From Lysinibacillus sp. PLM2 (GTDB lineage: Bacteria > Bacillota > Bacilli > Bacillales_A > Planococcaceae): DNA of 64,000 nt. Below, in pieces: positions 7,990 through 16,667 of this stretch (within the stretch, counting starts at the first letter, position 1; each line of letters starts with the position of its first letter). Under the pieces are notes generated by a model, which worked only from the letters and a program-made list of their open reading frames with translations, made no database searches and was not told where the DNA came from. The stretch spans positions 928,001 to 992,000 of the forward strand of contig AP025689.1 of NCBI GenBank assembly GCA_023168345.1, given 5' to 3'. Made by a program: the position numbers and the translations under genes.

Positions 7990-9321
7990 CTAAATATTAT
8001 TTTGTCTTGGTTTGTAGCTTGATTTCGTTAATAGATGAATTAGCCAACCAATGATTAGAGCAACAAGTGCTGGAACTAACCAACCTAAGCTTTGTTCATG
8101 AAGTGGTAATGTATTTAAAATATTTGCATACCATTCAATTTCAAAGCCAGCAGTTTTAATACCGTCGTATAAACTAACCAATGCAGTAGCAAGAAGTACT
8201 AAGCTATAAACCAGTGGTCTTCTTCCAAAAAGTTTATCGAACATAACTAAGAACATTAAAACAATTGCAATAGGATAGATGAACATTAAAACAGGTAATG
8301 TAATTGAAATCAGTGTGCTTAATCCGAAGTTTGAGATTAAGAAACTAAATAATGTGAATACAACGACTAAAAATTTATAAGAAAGTTTCGGGAATAATTT
8401 ATTGAAAAATGTTGCATTAGCTGAAACTAATCCGATTGCAGTTGTTAAACATGCTAGGATTATGACAGCCGATAAAATAATATTTCCTGCATCGCCATAG
8501 AGCACTTGTGCAGCAGCAGCAATGATTTTACCACCGTCATCTTGGTAACCTATCACTTCAGCACTTGTAGCACCGATATAGCCTAATGAAATATAAACGA
8601 ATGCTAGTCCAATTGCAGCAATAATGCCGGCAGAAATCGTCATTTTTACTTGTTTAACTCGATCAACGATACCTGTTGCAGCTAATGATTGAACAATTAG
8701 AATACCGAATACTAGAGAAGCTAGTACGTCCATTGTTAAATATCCTTCTGTAAATCCTTTAGAGAAGGCTTGATTTATATATACGCCTTGTGATTCACCG
8801 ATTGCCCCAATTGGCGTGATGAAGCTTTTAAATGCAAGCAATGCTATTACTATTAATAATAATGGCATTAAAATTTTACCGACTCTGTCAACTAATTTAC
8901 TTGGGTTCAATGATAAATATAGAACGAAAATAAAGAAAATAAGTGATGTTATTAATAACGGAAGCCAGCTAGTTTGGATATCCCCTAAAAATGGTGCAAC
9001 ACCTATTTCATAGGTTACAGCTGCAGTACGAGGAATCGCAAATAATGGTCCGATTGATAAATAAATGACAGAAACAAAGATGATACTAAATACTGGATGA
9101 ATACGATTTGCAACATGTTGTAAATCTCCACCATTTAAGGCTACAGCTACAATTCCCAATAACGGAAGCCCTACACCAGTAATTAGAAAACCTAAAATTG
9201 AAGGGATAAATTCTGTCCCTGCTTGTTGTCCCAACAATGGTGGGAAGATGATGTTACCCGCGCCAAGGAATAAAGCTAATAGCATAAATCCTACAGCTAG
9301 GTTTTCTTTCAAGAATTTCAT
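7990..9321 (-). CDS. brnQ: Branched-chain amino acid carrier BrnQ (LIVCS family)
   Basis: A 443-residue integral membrane transporter with about 12 hydrophobic segments. The N-terminus (LFLGAGNIIFPPLLGQQAG) and the segment PRTAAVTYEIGVAPF are typical of the LIVCS family, which imports leucine, isoleucine and valine with sodium or protons. GGGAG lies about 12 nt before the ATG. The family is commonly under CodY control in Bacillales. A CodY-like sequence (AATTTTTTGAAATGT, three mismatches to the 15-mer consensus) is at 9531-9545, rather far upstream, so regulation is only suggested. It has no obvious link to the wall genes around it. Confidence 0.9.
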   Translation of the reverse strand: MKFLKENLAVGFMLLALFLGAGNIIFPPLLGQQAGTEFIPSILGFLITGVGLPLLGIVAVALNGGDLQHVANRIHPVFSIIFVSVIYLSIGPLFAIPRTAAVTYEIGVAPFLGDIQTSWLPLLITSLIFFIFVLYLSLNPSKLVDRVGKILMPLLLIVIALLAFKSFITPIGAIGESQGVYINQAFSKGFTEGYLTMDVLASLVFGILIVQSLAATGIVDRVKQVKMTISAGIIAAIGLAFVYISLGYIGATSAEVIGYQDDGGKIIAAAAQVLYGDAGNIILSAVIILACLTTAIGLVSANATFFNKLFPKLSYKFLVVVFTLFSFLISNFGLSTLISITLPVLMFIYPIAIVLMFLVMFDKLFGRRPLVYSLVLLATALVSLYDGIKTAGFEIEWYANILNTLPLHEQSLGWLVPALVALIIGWLIHLLTKSSYKPRQNNI

Positions 9322-9855
9322 AATATGTGAATACTCCCTTTTTATTTGAATATCCGAAACTTTCTAAAAATAATAAATAGAGTTGTCATACACAATGATG
9401 AATTCTATCATAGAATAATTTCAAAAGAAATAGTTATATTTAAATTTTTGCAATTTATTGATAAAAAGAACGTTTTTAATGTTAAAAAATTTTAAATATT
9501 ACTATATTTCGGTTAATTTCAAATAAAATGAATTTTTTGAAATGTGATAATTGATGGTTTGATTAGTACGAATAATATTATTCAAATTAAAACGATTACA
9601 CAAAAAACTTATTTTAGTAAATGAAATAAGGTATATAAGAAAACATAATAAAGGAGTGCTACAAAATTCTGAATATAGATAAGGCTCAAATCTTCTATGT
9701 TAGTTTTTTCTTTTAAAGTATCTTCATTTACTAATAAATTATGTGTGAGTAATTTTAGTAACATTTTTGTAAATGAATTGTAATTTTAAATTTTGGAAAT
9801 TATAGGAATGATATGTGTAGTAACCTTTTTTTGATAACGATTATTGGAGGGCCCA
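9322..9855. other. AT-rich divergent spacer between brnQ and the NlpC gene
   Basis: The 534 bp hold no open frame with a ribosome site. They are very AT-rich. Visible items are a weak CodY-like box at 9531-9545 and a short inverted repeat (CTTATTT with AAATAAG near 9608-9630). Promoters for the two divergent genes must lie here, but I see no hexamer pair good enough to mark. Confidence 0.5.
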
Positions 9856-10371
9856 ATGCAAATTTTCCAAAAGTTACTATATATAGTCTCCATTTCTTTG
9901 TTTGGCATCTTCATTTACCTTTCGGAAGATAATTTAGAAGCTAATGCAGAGGAATTTGATTTTACTTCGAAGGAATTACGATTGGCTGCTAAACAATATT
10001 TAGATTCACCGTATTTATATGGAGGAACTACAGAAAGTGGATTCGATTGTTCAGGATTTGTAAACAGAGTGTTTCTCGATTTAGGAATTGAGTTACCACG
10101 TACTTCAGTTGGGTTATTTAAAGAAGGGGAGAGTATTAGTAGGGACGAGCTTCAGACGGGGGATCTTGTATTCTTTAATACATCTGGTCAAGGGGTTTCC
10201 CATGTCGGTATTTATTACGGGGGAGGAAAGTTTATTCATTCTCAATCAGTACTAGGTGTCAGTATTTCTAATTTAAATGATAAGTGGTACTGGGGAACTC
10301 GTTATATTGGGGCAAAAAGAATAGCTGATGTGAAACTTGCCTATAATACCAATGGAAAGCTTATTGAATAA
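9856..10371 (+). CDS. Secreted NlpC/P60 (C40) cell-wall endopeptidase
   Basis: A 171-residue protein with a signal peptide (residues 1 to about 33, likely cut after ANA) and one NlpC/P60 domain filling the rest. The catalytic Cys is in FDCSGFVNRVF, the His in SHVGIYYGGGK, and a third polar residue in FIHSQS. Known: such enzymes cut the peptide stems of peptidoglycan (gamma-D-Glu to diamino acid). There are no SH3 or LysM binding repeats, so it is a minimal single-domain member. The ATG at 9856 follows GGAGGG with a short 3-4-nt gap; a TTG at 9844 in frame lies ahead of that site and is rejected. Confidence 0.88.
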   Translation: MQIFQKLLYIVSISLFGIFIYLSEDNLEANAEEFDFTSKELRLAAKQYLDSPYLYGGTTESGFDCSGFVNRVFLDLGIELPRTSVGLFKEGESISRDELQTGDLVFFNTSGQGVSHVGIYYGGGKFIHSQSVLGVSISNLNDKWYWGTRYIGAKRIADVKLAYNTNGKLIE

Positions 10372-10409
10372 AAAGACCTCTAAAAGAACAAATCTTTTAG
10401 AGGTCTTTT
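10371..10409. terminator. Bidirectional terminator between the NlpC gene and slaP
   Basis: A perfect 17-bp stem (10371-10387 with 10393-10409) and a 5-nt loop, with A's on the left and T's on the right, between two convergent genes. Confidence 0.93.
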
Positions 10410-10441
10410 ATTTATGATTCTCTGAGGTTTGGTCACTACAT

Positions 10442-11338
10442 TTATTTATTAATGACACGTGCAGACCAACGAGATAAATCTGCTCCCTCGGAGTTAACTT
10501 TTTCAGCCGGGAAAATAAATGTCCAAGGTTTTGTTGAATTTGGCTGAACAGTTAAAGCAGGGTCAAGCTTAAAGTAACCTTTTGCTACTTGTTTGCCATT
10601 TGCATCAACAATTTCTAAAGGTAATTGTTCAATATTTATAGCACGGTCATTTCCATTTCGAATAAACATAGAGACAACGAGATTATTATTTTCTTGTAAT
10701 TTTAATTGGAAGCCTGTGAAATTCACTTCTGTATTATTTAATTTTGGTAATTCTTTTACAGCCTTTTCTAGCAGCTCGATTTGCTCTTGAGATAATTGTT
10801 TTTTCCATGAATCATCAAGCTCTAATTGATGTCCCCTTAATGCTATTAAGTTGAAAGCAATTTTCCAGCCTTCTTCAGGTTTTTCATTGACGCGAATTGA
10901 TTTTTGATCAAAATGGAAAACCCAAGGACGTGCACTTTCTGGAGGTAGGGTACCGATTTCTTTAAAATCAAAGGTTTGGGATGCAACTTGACGACCATCT
11001 TTATCAATAATAAGTAAAGGCATTTCATTAAGCTCTACTGTGTTTGGAAGAGAGTTACGGAAAAATGCTTTCACGTCCCAAGAACCGTCACGATTTACAT
11101 CAATATCGATTGCAGCTAATGATAATTGATTCGGACTTAAAGGCTCTAGCTCATTTGCTAAAAAGTTAAAAATATATTTTTGTTCTTGAGGTACGTTCCA
11201 TTCCGGATGGTATGAAAGCTTTGTTTTTACTTTTTCTCCTTTGTCTGATTCCTCAGCATTTCCAAGTAAGTTAGCTGAATCAATGGCACTATCTTTCCCG
11301 ACCTTATCTGTCTTTTTAAATAAATCAAATAAACCCAT
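10442..11338 (-). CDS. slaP: Accessory Sec system S-layer assembly protein (SlaP-like)
   Basis: A soluble protein of 298 residues with no signal peptide. Two similar SLAP-type modules are visible: one around residues 60-155 (LSLAAIDIDVNRDGSWDVKA to ARPWVFHFDQ) and one around 205-290 (GFQLKLQENNNLVVSMFIRN to TKPWTFIFPAEKV). Known: in Bacillus anthracis SlaP works with SecA2 to secrete S-layer proteins efficiently. The start codon overlaps the secA2 stop by one base (TAATG), which implies translational coupling. The duplicated internal module and the partner gene make the call firm, although SlaP's biochemical action is not well defined. Confidence 0.87.
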   Translation of the reverse strand: MGLFDLFKKTDKVGKDSAIDSANLLGNAEESDKGEKVKTKLSYHPEWNVPQEQKYIFNFLANELEPLSPNQLSLAAIDIDVNRDGSWDVKAFFRNSLPNTVELNEMPLLIIDKDGRQVASQTFDFKEIGTLPPESARPWVFHFDQKSIRVNEKPEEGWKIAFNLIALRGHQLELDDSWKKQLSQEQIELLEKAVKELPKLNNTEVNFTGFQLKLQENNNLVVSMFIRNGNDRAINIEQLPLEIVDANGKQVAKGYFKLDPALTVQPNSTKPWTFIFPAEKVNSEGADLSRWSARVINK

Positions 11339-13701
11339 TATTGTTCCTCCTGGTTATCGTTTTGTAGTGTTTTCATGAACGCGACTAATTCTTCAACAAT
11401 TGAACGACGAAGCTCTTGGTAGTTTTTACCGAATAATTCTAATCCTTCTCGTTGGTAAATACGCATTGGATCTTCTTGTTGATAGCGACGTAGACCAATT
11501 CCTTCTTTTAAATGGGCCATTTGTTCAAGATGTTTAACCCACATTACATCAATGAAACGCAACATAACCATTGGAATGACCTTCATTACTCGTTCATTTT
11601 CTTTGAAGCTTTCAATGTATTGTTTTAGCTCTAAATAACCTGGTTCAACTTCATCAAAGATATTGTTGATTTTTGGTACATCTCTATTTAATTGTATTGG
11701 TGTTAAATAAAGTGTATTTAAAGTTCGTTCAATGTTATCGAAATCCCATTCGATAGGATCAGCCTCTTCTGGTGCATTATCACGAACCGCAAAATCAATT
11801 GTTTCAAATAACATTTTTTGCAAATGTTCCATTAGATTATCGGCTTTTAAAATATTATCACGTAATGAATAAATGATTCGACGTTGTTCATTAATCACAT
11901 CGTCCAGTTTTAAATTGTATTCACGTAATGAGAAGTGAGCACCTTCAACGATTCGTTGAGTTCGATCAATTAATTCTGTAACTTCTTTATTCGTGATCCG
12001 TTTAGTTTCTGGGTCGACAACCATTTTCTTCATGAATTTTTCTGTATCTTCTTTTGCAAAGCGACGGAACATGTCATCTTCGATAGAAAGTATGAATCGG
12101 CTCTCACCTGGGTCACCTTGACGGCCAGAACGTCCACGTAGCTGATTGTCAACACGACGACTTTCGTGTTTTTCAGTACCGATAACGTACAATCCACCTA
12201 GTTCTGCGACACCTTCACCTAGAACGATATCTGTACCACGGCCAGCCATATTTGTCGCAACAGTAATACGGCTTTTTTGTCCTGCCTGTGAAATTAATTC
12301 CACTTCTTGCTCAACCGTTTTTGCGTTTAATAATTGGTAAGGAAGCTCGTGTTTATCTAAATATTGAGCCACCACTTCAGATTGTAATATGGAAGTAGTA
12401 CCGATTAAAACGGGTTGTCCTTTTTCATGACGTTGTTTTGCTTCTTTCGCAACGTACTCGTATTTTGCTTCCTTTGTTTCAAAAATGATATCCGGTTGGT
12501 CAACACGAATTTTTGGTCTGTTTGTTGGAATTTGAATTACACGCATTCCATAAACATCGATAAATTCTTTTTCTTGTGTTTTGGCAGTACCAGTCATCCC
12601 AGAAAGATTTGGATACATACGGAAGTAGTTTTGAATTGTAACTTGCGCTTGTGCTTTATTTTCTTCAGTTATTGTTACGCCTTCTTTTGCTTCGATTGCT
12701 TGGTGCAATCCATCAGACAAAGAACGACCTTCCATAATACGGCCTGTGAACATGTCCACTAATTGGATTTTGTCTTCCTTCACAATGTAATCCACATCTC
12801 GCTCGAACATTACGTGTGCACGAACCGCTTGAATTACATAGTGATAAAGAAGTTGATGGTCAAGGTCGTAGAGATTATCTACACCAAAAGCGGCCTCCAC
12901 TTTTTCAATCCCTTGTTCCGTTAAGGAAGTGGCTTTTGTTTCATCATCTAATTCGTAATCTTCGTCACGAACAAAACGTTTTGCAAGACGAGCTGCAATA
13001 CGATGAAGATCTTCATTAGAAGACATTTTCCCAGCAATGATTAATGGTGTTTTTGCTTCATCGATTAACACAGAGTCAACCTCATCAATAATTGCAAAGT
13101 GGTATGGACGTTGTACTTTGTCTTCTATAGAACGAGCCATATTATCTCGTAAATAATCAAAGCCAAATTCGGTACCAACACCATAAGTAATGTCTGCATT
13201 ATATGCACGTTTCTTTTGACCTGGCTCCATCATTGGTACATTTAAACCAACTGTAAGTCCAAGGAAACGATGGATTTGTCCAATTAACTCATAGTCACGT
13301 TTTGCTAAATAATCGTTTACTGTAATTACGTGTACACCTTTACCTTCAAGTGCACGTACATATGATGGTAGAGAAGCTACTAATGTTTTACCTTCACCAG
13401 TCGCCATTTCAGAAATATTTCCTTCTGTTAGGACAAGCCCACCAATAAGCTGTACATCGAAGTGACGCATGTTTAAAATACGTTTCGATGCTTCACGTAC
13501 TACGGCAAATGCATCAGGAATGATGGATACTAGGTCTTCGCCATTAGAAAGACGTTCTTTAAATTTTGGTGTCATATTTGAAAGTTCTTCGTCAGACATT
13601 GACGAATATGTAGTTTCGAGTTCGTTGATTTGTTTAACGATTTTGTAGTATCTTTTTAACTCGCGAGTAGATGTTTTCTCTTTATTAAAAAATGGCAGCA
13701 T
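11338..13701 (-). CDS. secA2: Accessory preprotein translocase ATPase SecA2
   Basis: A 787-residue SecA paralogue. Walker A is TGEGKT at residues 101-106 (in NISEMATGEGKTLVASL), Walker B is DEVDS near 208, and the helicase motifs MAGRGTDIVLG and QLRGRSGRQGDPG are intact. It ends without the Cys-rich zinc tail of housekeeping SecA, which fits the accessory SecA2 type. Known: SecA2 powers export of a subset of proteins through SecYEG, including S-layer proteins in B. anthracis. AAAGGAG precedes the ATG. It forms a two-gene unit with slaP; the nearby SLH gene is a plausible client. Confidence 0.93.
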   Translation of the reverse strand: MLPFFNKEKTSTRELKRYYKIVKQINELETTYSSMSDEELSNMTPKFKERLSNGEDLVSIIPDAFAVVREASKRILNMRHFDVQLIGGLVLTEGNISEMATGEGKTLVASLPSYVRALEGKGVHVITVNDYLAKRDYELIGQIHRFLGLTVGLNVPMMEPGQKKRAYNADITYGVGTEFGFDYLRDNMARSIEDKVQRPYHFAIIDEVDSVLIDEAKTPLIIAGKMSSNEDLHRIAARLAKRFVRDEDYELDDETKATSLTEQGIEKVEAAFGVDNLYDLDHQLLYHYVIQAVRAHVMFERDVDYIVKEDKIQLVDMFTGRIMEGRSLSDGLHQAIEAKEGVTITEENKAQAQVTIQNYFRMYPNLSGMTGTAKTQEKEFIDVYGMRVIQIPTNRPKIRVDQPDIIFETKEAKYEYVAKEAKQRHEKGQPVLIGTTSILQSEVVAQYLDKHELPYQLLNAKTVEQEVELISQAGQKSRITVATNMAGRGTDIVLGEGVAELGGLYVIGTEKHESRRVDNQLRGRSGRQGDPGESRFILSIEDDMFRRFAKEDTEKFMKKMVVDPETKRITNKEVTELIDRTQRIVEGAHFSLREYNLKLDDVINEQRRIIYSLRDNILKADNLMEHLQKMLFETIDFAVRDNAPEEADPIEWDFDNIERTLNTLYLTPIQLNRDVPKINNIFDEVEPGYLELKQYIESFKENERVMKVIPMVMLRFIDVMWVKHLEQMAHLKEGIGLRRYQQEDPMRIYQREGLELFGKNYQELRRSIVEELVAFMKTLQNDNQEEQ

Positions 13702-13726
13702 TTTTATTCTCCTTTATTTGCCAAAG

Positions 13727-13755
13727 TATATCTTGACACTTAAATATTCTATCAA
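13727..13755 (-). promoter_or_regulatory. SigA-type promoter of secA2-slaP
   Basis: On the minus strand TTGATA (13755-13750) and GATATA (13732-13727) are separated by 17 nt. It lies about 25 nt upstream of the secA2 start codon, which would give a very short leader. Confidence 0.55.
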
Positions 13756-13925
13756 ACTTTTGTTGGTATGACTACTTATGGGTAGGGAAAACTAAAGTGA
13801 AGAGTCAAAGATTTCTGCATTATGACTAATATTACCAATATATTTCAAATGAAGACAAAGACATTAGAATATCTTAACAGTTTTTTGTTAATTATAGAGA
13901 ATAGCTATATTTTCAAAATAAATCA

Positions 13926-13934
13926 TGCTATAAT
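13926..13934 (+). promoter_or_regulatory. Extended -10 promoter of tagO
   Basis: TGCTATAAT is a perfect extended -10 element, 47 nt before the tagO ATG. There is no good -35, as is common with extended -10 promoters. Confidence 0.6.
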
Positions 13935-13980
13935 AATCAAGATTTGGGCGTGCATATAAATATCTCTAAGGAGGATAGAC

Positions 13981-15033
13981 ATGATTTACGTGTCTTTAAT
14001 TGTGGCGTTTTTCGCGTCAATATTACTAACTCCACTCGTGAAGCGACTAGCGTTTCGAATTGGAGCGGTTGATGCTCCGAACTATCGAAAAGTACATTCG
14101 CGCATCATGCCACGTTTAGGTGGTTTAGCCATATTTCTTTCATTTTTGATTGGGCTATTAATTTTAAGACCAGATAGTCAATATATAGTAGCGATTGTCA
14201 TTGGTGCTACATTGATTATTATTACTGGTGTATTAGATGATATGTACGAAATTTCAGCAAAGGCTAAAATGCTAGGGCAATTGGCTGCAGCAGGAATCAT
14301 TGTTTTTTACGGTGGAATACAAATTGAATTTATCACGTTACCATTTGGTGGCGAATTGGAATTTGGATTTTTAAGTATTCCGGTTACGATCTTGTGGATT
14401 ATTGGTATCACGAATGCCATTAATTTAATTGATGGTTTAGATGGTCTTGCAGCAGGTGTTTCTACGATTGCACTTATAACATTATCTGTAATGGCTTTTA
14501 TCATGGCCGACTTTTTCGTTCTTGCTGTTGCAGCTTTATTAGCTTGTAGCACGATTGGTTTTTTATTCTATAATTTTCATCCAGCGAAAATATTTATGGG
14601 TGATACTGGTGCATTATTTTTAGGCTTTATGATTGCGGTCTTATCATTACTTGGTTTTAAAAATATCACAATGGTATCATTTATTATCCCGGTTATTATG
14701 TTAGGAGTTCCAATTTCTGATACATTCTTTGCGATTGTTCGTCGTGTACGTAATAAGCAAAAATGGTCAGATCCAGACAAATCGCATTTACACCATCGTC
14801 TTATCGATATTGGATTTTCTCATCGCCAAACCGTATTAATCATTTATGGTATTGCAGCGATGTTTGGATTATTCGCGATCATCTTTTCGATGGCAAAAAT
14901 CTGGGGTGCAATTCTTTTAGTGACAGTGATCTTAGTCGCATTAGAATTGTTTGTTGAAATCATTGGTCTTGCAGGTAAAAACTACCGACCATTGATAAAA
15001 TTAGCGAGAATATTTAGTAAAACTATAAATTAA
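13981..15033 (+). CDS. tagO: Undecaprenyl-phosphate GlcNAc-1-phosphate transferase TagO
   Basis: Integral membrane enzyme of 350 residues with about 10-11 hydrophobic segments. It carries the family motifs DDMYEISAKAKMLGQ (metal-binding Asp pair), NAINLIDGLDGLAAG, KIFMGDTGALFLGF and the cytoplasmic HLHHRL loop. Known: it moves GlcNAc-1-phosphate from UDP-GlcNAc to undecaprenyl phosphate, the first lipid step of wall teichoic acid and related secondary polymers. AAGGAGG precedes the ATG. The position next to secA2 and an LCP gene, and its tagO-like place ahead of yvyE-degSU, support the assignment. Confidence 0.92.
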   Translation: MIYVSLIVAFFASILLTPLVKRLAFRIGAVDAPNYRKVHSRIMPRLGGLAIFLSFLIGLLILRPDSQYIVAIVIGATLIIITGVLDDMYEISAKAKMLGQLAAAGIIVFYGGIQIEFITLPFGGELEFGFLSIPVTILWIIGITNAINLIDGLDGLAAGVSTIALITLSVMAFIMADFFVLAVAALLACSTIGFLFYNFHPAKIFMGDTGALFLGFMIAVLSLLGFKNITMVSFIIPVIMLGVPISDTFFAIVRRVRNKQKWSDPDKSHLHHRLIDIGFSHRQTVLIIYGIAAMFGLFAIIFSMAKIWGAILLVTVILVALELFVEIIGLAGKNYRPLIKLARIFSKTIN

Positions 15034-15034
15034 C

Positions 15035-15086
15035 AAAGCTATTATTATGGATTGTAAACTAGCGATTCATAATAATAGCTTTTTTG
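15035..15086 (+). terminator. Terminator of tagO
   Basis: A 15-bp perfect stem (15035-15049 with 15068-15082) and an 18-nt loop, running into a T tract. It begins 2 nt after the tagO stop. Confidence 0.9.
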
Positions 15087-15109
15087 TTTGTAAGAGTGAG
15101 GGAGGAGCC

Positions 15110-15790
15110 TGGTGTGGACGGGCTTAAGAGGAGTGCGGAATGAGGGAGTGAGCGGGCAAAACGTGTGTGCAGAACGCATGCGAGGATGGACATAAAGGGG
15201 CTGCGGGCAAAACAAGGGGCTGTGCGGACAAAACGTGAAAGTGGATAGGATATAAAAGTACTGATTGGACAAAATGTGAACATGAATGGACAAAAGATGG
15301 TGCAGAGTGGACATAACAAGAGGGTGTGCGGACAAAACGTCAACGTGGGTGGACATAAAAGTTCTGAGTGGACAAAAAGCATGAGTGAATGGACATAAGT
15401 TTGTGAACGGACAAAACGTGTACGCAGATGGACAAAAGATGGTGCAGAGCGGACAAAACAACAGGGTGTGCGGACAAAACGTCAACGTGGGTGGGCATAA
15501 AACTTTTGAGTGGACAAAACAAGAGGGTGTGCGGACAAAATGCGAGCGTGGATGGACAAAAGCTGGTGGTGAGTGGACATAACAAGAGGATGTGCGGACA
15601 AAACGTCAACGTGGGTGGACATAAAAGTTCTGAGTGGACAAAAGAAGGGGCTGTGCGGACAAAACGTGAACATGAATGGACAAAAGCTAGTGCAGAGTGG
15701 ACAAAATGCATGAGTGAATGGACATAAGTGTGTGAGTGGACAAAATAAGTGTGTGAACGAACAAATCGTGTACGTGTACGAACAATACTA
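15110..15790. repeat. Array A: ~30 imperfect 21-bp units with GGACA core
   Basis: Seen directly: the core GGACAAAA, GGACATAA or a close variant recurs at 15188, 15226, 15248, 15267, 15288, 15309, 15330, 15351, 15370, 15391, 15409, 15430, 15451, 15472, 15493, 15512, 15533, 15554, 15575, 15596, 15617, 15636, 15657, 15678, 15699, 15720, 15738, 15759 and 15780. Spacing is almost always 21 nt, with a few of 18, 19 or 22. Weaker units reach back to about 15116. A 73-bp block (15305-15377) recurs at 15571-15643 with one mismatch. The plus strand is rich in G and A and poor in C and T, unlike the flanks. The 19-nt steps break any reading frame, so the long open frames here are by-products. No function is known to me. 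Confidence 0.9.
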
Positions 15791-15874
15791 ATTCATGGAA
15801 TAAATTAATAAGATATTACTTGATTACGATCCACTTGTATGAAATTAACATTCTAAATTTCTTTCAAAAGCTCA

Positions 15875-16560
15875 AATAAGTAGCTAAGTGATCCAATCGC
15901 AACAGTAAGTGACCCAATAGTTATAATAAGTGCTCCAAAAAGTGTTATGTGCCCAAAAGGAACACAGATGTGATCCAATGATGTAGTTATGCGATCCAAA
16001 CACAAAGCTAACCGCTCCAAACGGTCTGCTATCCGCTCGAATAAATTAAAATATTAAAAATCTGTAACCACATCCGCTCCAAAAAGTAGTTAAGTGCTCC
16101 AATCCCATCACTAAGTGCCCGAAACGAATAGCTATCCGCTCGATAAGTTCAAATATTAAAAATCTGTAACCACATCCGCTCCAAAAAGTAGCTAGGTGCT
16201 CTAATCCCTTCGCTAACCCTCCAAACGGTCTGCCATCCGCTCAATTAAATTCAAATATAAAAACGCTATCCACTCATCCAGTTCAACAAAGTAAAGTAAC
16301 TAAGTGCACCAATCCCATCGCAAAGTGATCAAAACGTTCTTCTTTCCGCCCAACTAAATACAAATATAATACCCATATCCTCTCCAATAAAGTAACATAG
16401 TGATCCAATTACATCACTATGTGCCCGAATGAGCATGCTACCAACTCAAAACAATGTGCTATCCTTTCCATTCAAATAAACTCCATAAAAAGGCTTGGGA
16501 TATCTTTCCATGACCGAATCCAATTCAGCGAACCAACTCCAATCCACGAACCAACCCATC
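15875..16560. repeat. Array B: degenerate ~21-bp units with CTCCAA core
   Basis: A second array with a different core, GTG(A/C)TCCAA or CCGCTCCAAA, next to array A. CCAA cores fall at 15893, 15914, 15935, 15953, 15975, 15996 and 16017, then a variant CTCGAA 21 nt on. Further units are at 16077, 16097, 16118 and 16139, with steps of 18-22, mostly 21. A 41-bp stretch at 16049-16089 is repeated exactly at 16151-16191. Units are more diverged towards 16500. The plus strand here is C- and A-rich, the reverse of array A's G bias. No open frame with a ribosome site is present. Confidence 0.8.
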
Positions 16561-16566
16561 CAACAA

Positions 16567-16602
16567 AATAAAAAACACGCCAGGAGCGAATCCCAGCGTG
16601 TT
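16567..16602 (-). terminator. Minus-strand terminator, probably the original end of the LCP gene at 18014
   Basis: Read on the minus strand, AACACGC pairs with GCGTGTT and is followed by TTTTATTTT. Removing the IS element and one copy of its target duplication brings this hairpin to 27 nt after the stop codon of the LCP gene, a normal terminator distance. It now serves whatever transcript leaves the transposase. Confidence 0.8.
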
Positions 16603-16610
16603 AGTAGTTA

Positions 16611-16618
16611 GTAAAACT
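16611..16618. repeat. Target-site duplication, left copy (GTAAAACT)
   Basis: The 8 bp GTAAAACT directly abut the left end of the IS element and are identical to 17995-18002. Eight base pairs is the usual duplication length for ISL3 elements. Confidence 0.95.
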
Positions 16619-16638
16619 GGTTCAATTTCAAATGTTGG

Positions 16639-16667
16639 GGTGATGTGAACTTCACATCACCTTTTTT
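16639..16667 (+). terminator. Hairpin with T run just inside the left IS end
   Basis: GGTGATGTGAA (16639-16649) pairs perfectly with TTCACATCACC (16651-16661), followed by six T on the plus strand. In this orientation it would stop transcripts entering the IS antisense to the transposase. Confidence 0.7.

Noticed and set aside
12146-13019. Plus-strand open frames opposite secA2
   Set aside because: They are antisense to a fully conserved SecA2 sequence and have no start context.
15045-15727. Overlapping open frames in array A on both strands (for example 15340-15711 minus, 15428-15727 plus)
   Set aside because: They overlap in several frames, lack ribosome sites, and are open only because the repeat unit has few stop codons. 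Unit lengths of 19 nt break any constant frame.
15110-15790. DnaA-box or iteron origin cluster (core resembles TGTGGATAA)
   Set aside because: GTGGACAAAA and GTGGACATAA differ from the DnaA box at key positions, and no dnaA, rep or AT-rich unwinding element is adjacent.
15110-16560. CRISPR array
   Set aside because: Units are directly adjacent, degenerate and about 21 bp, with no unique spacers and no cas genes in the window.
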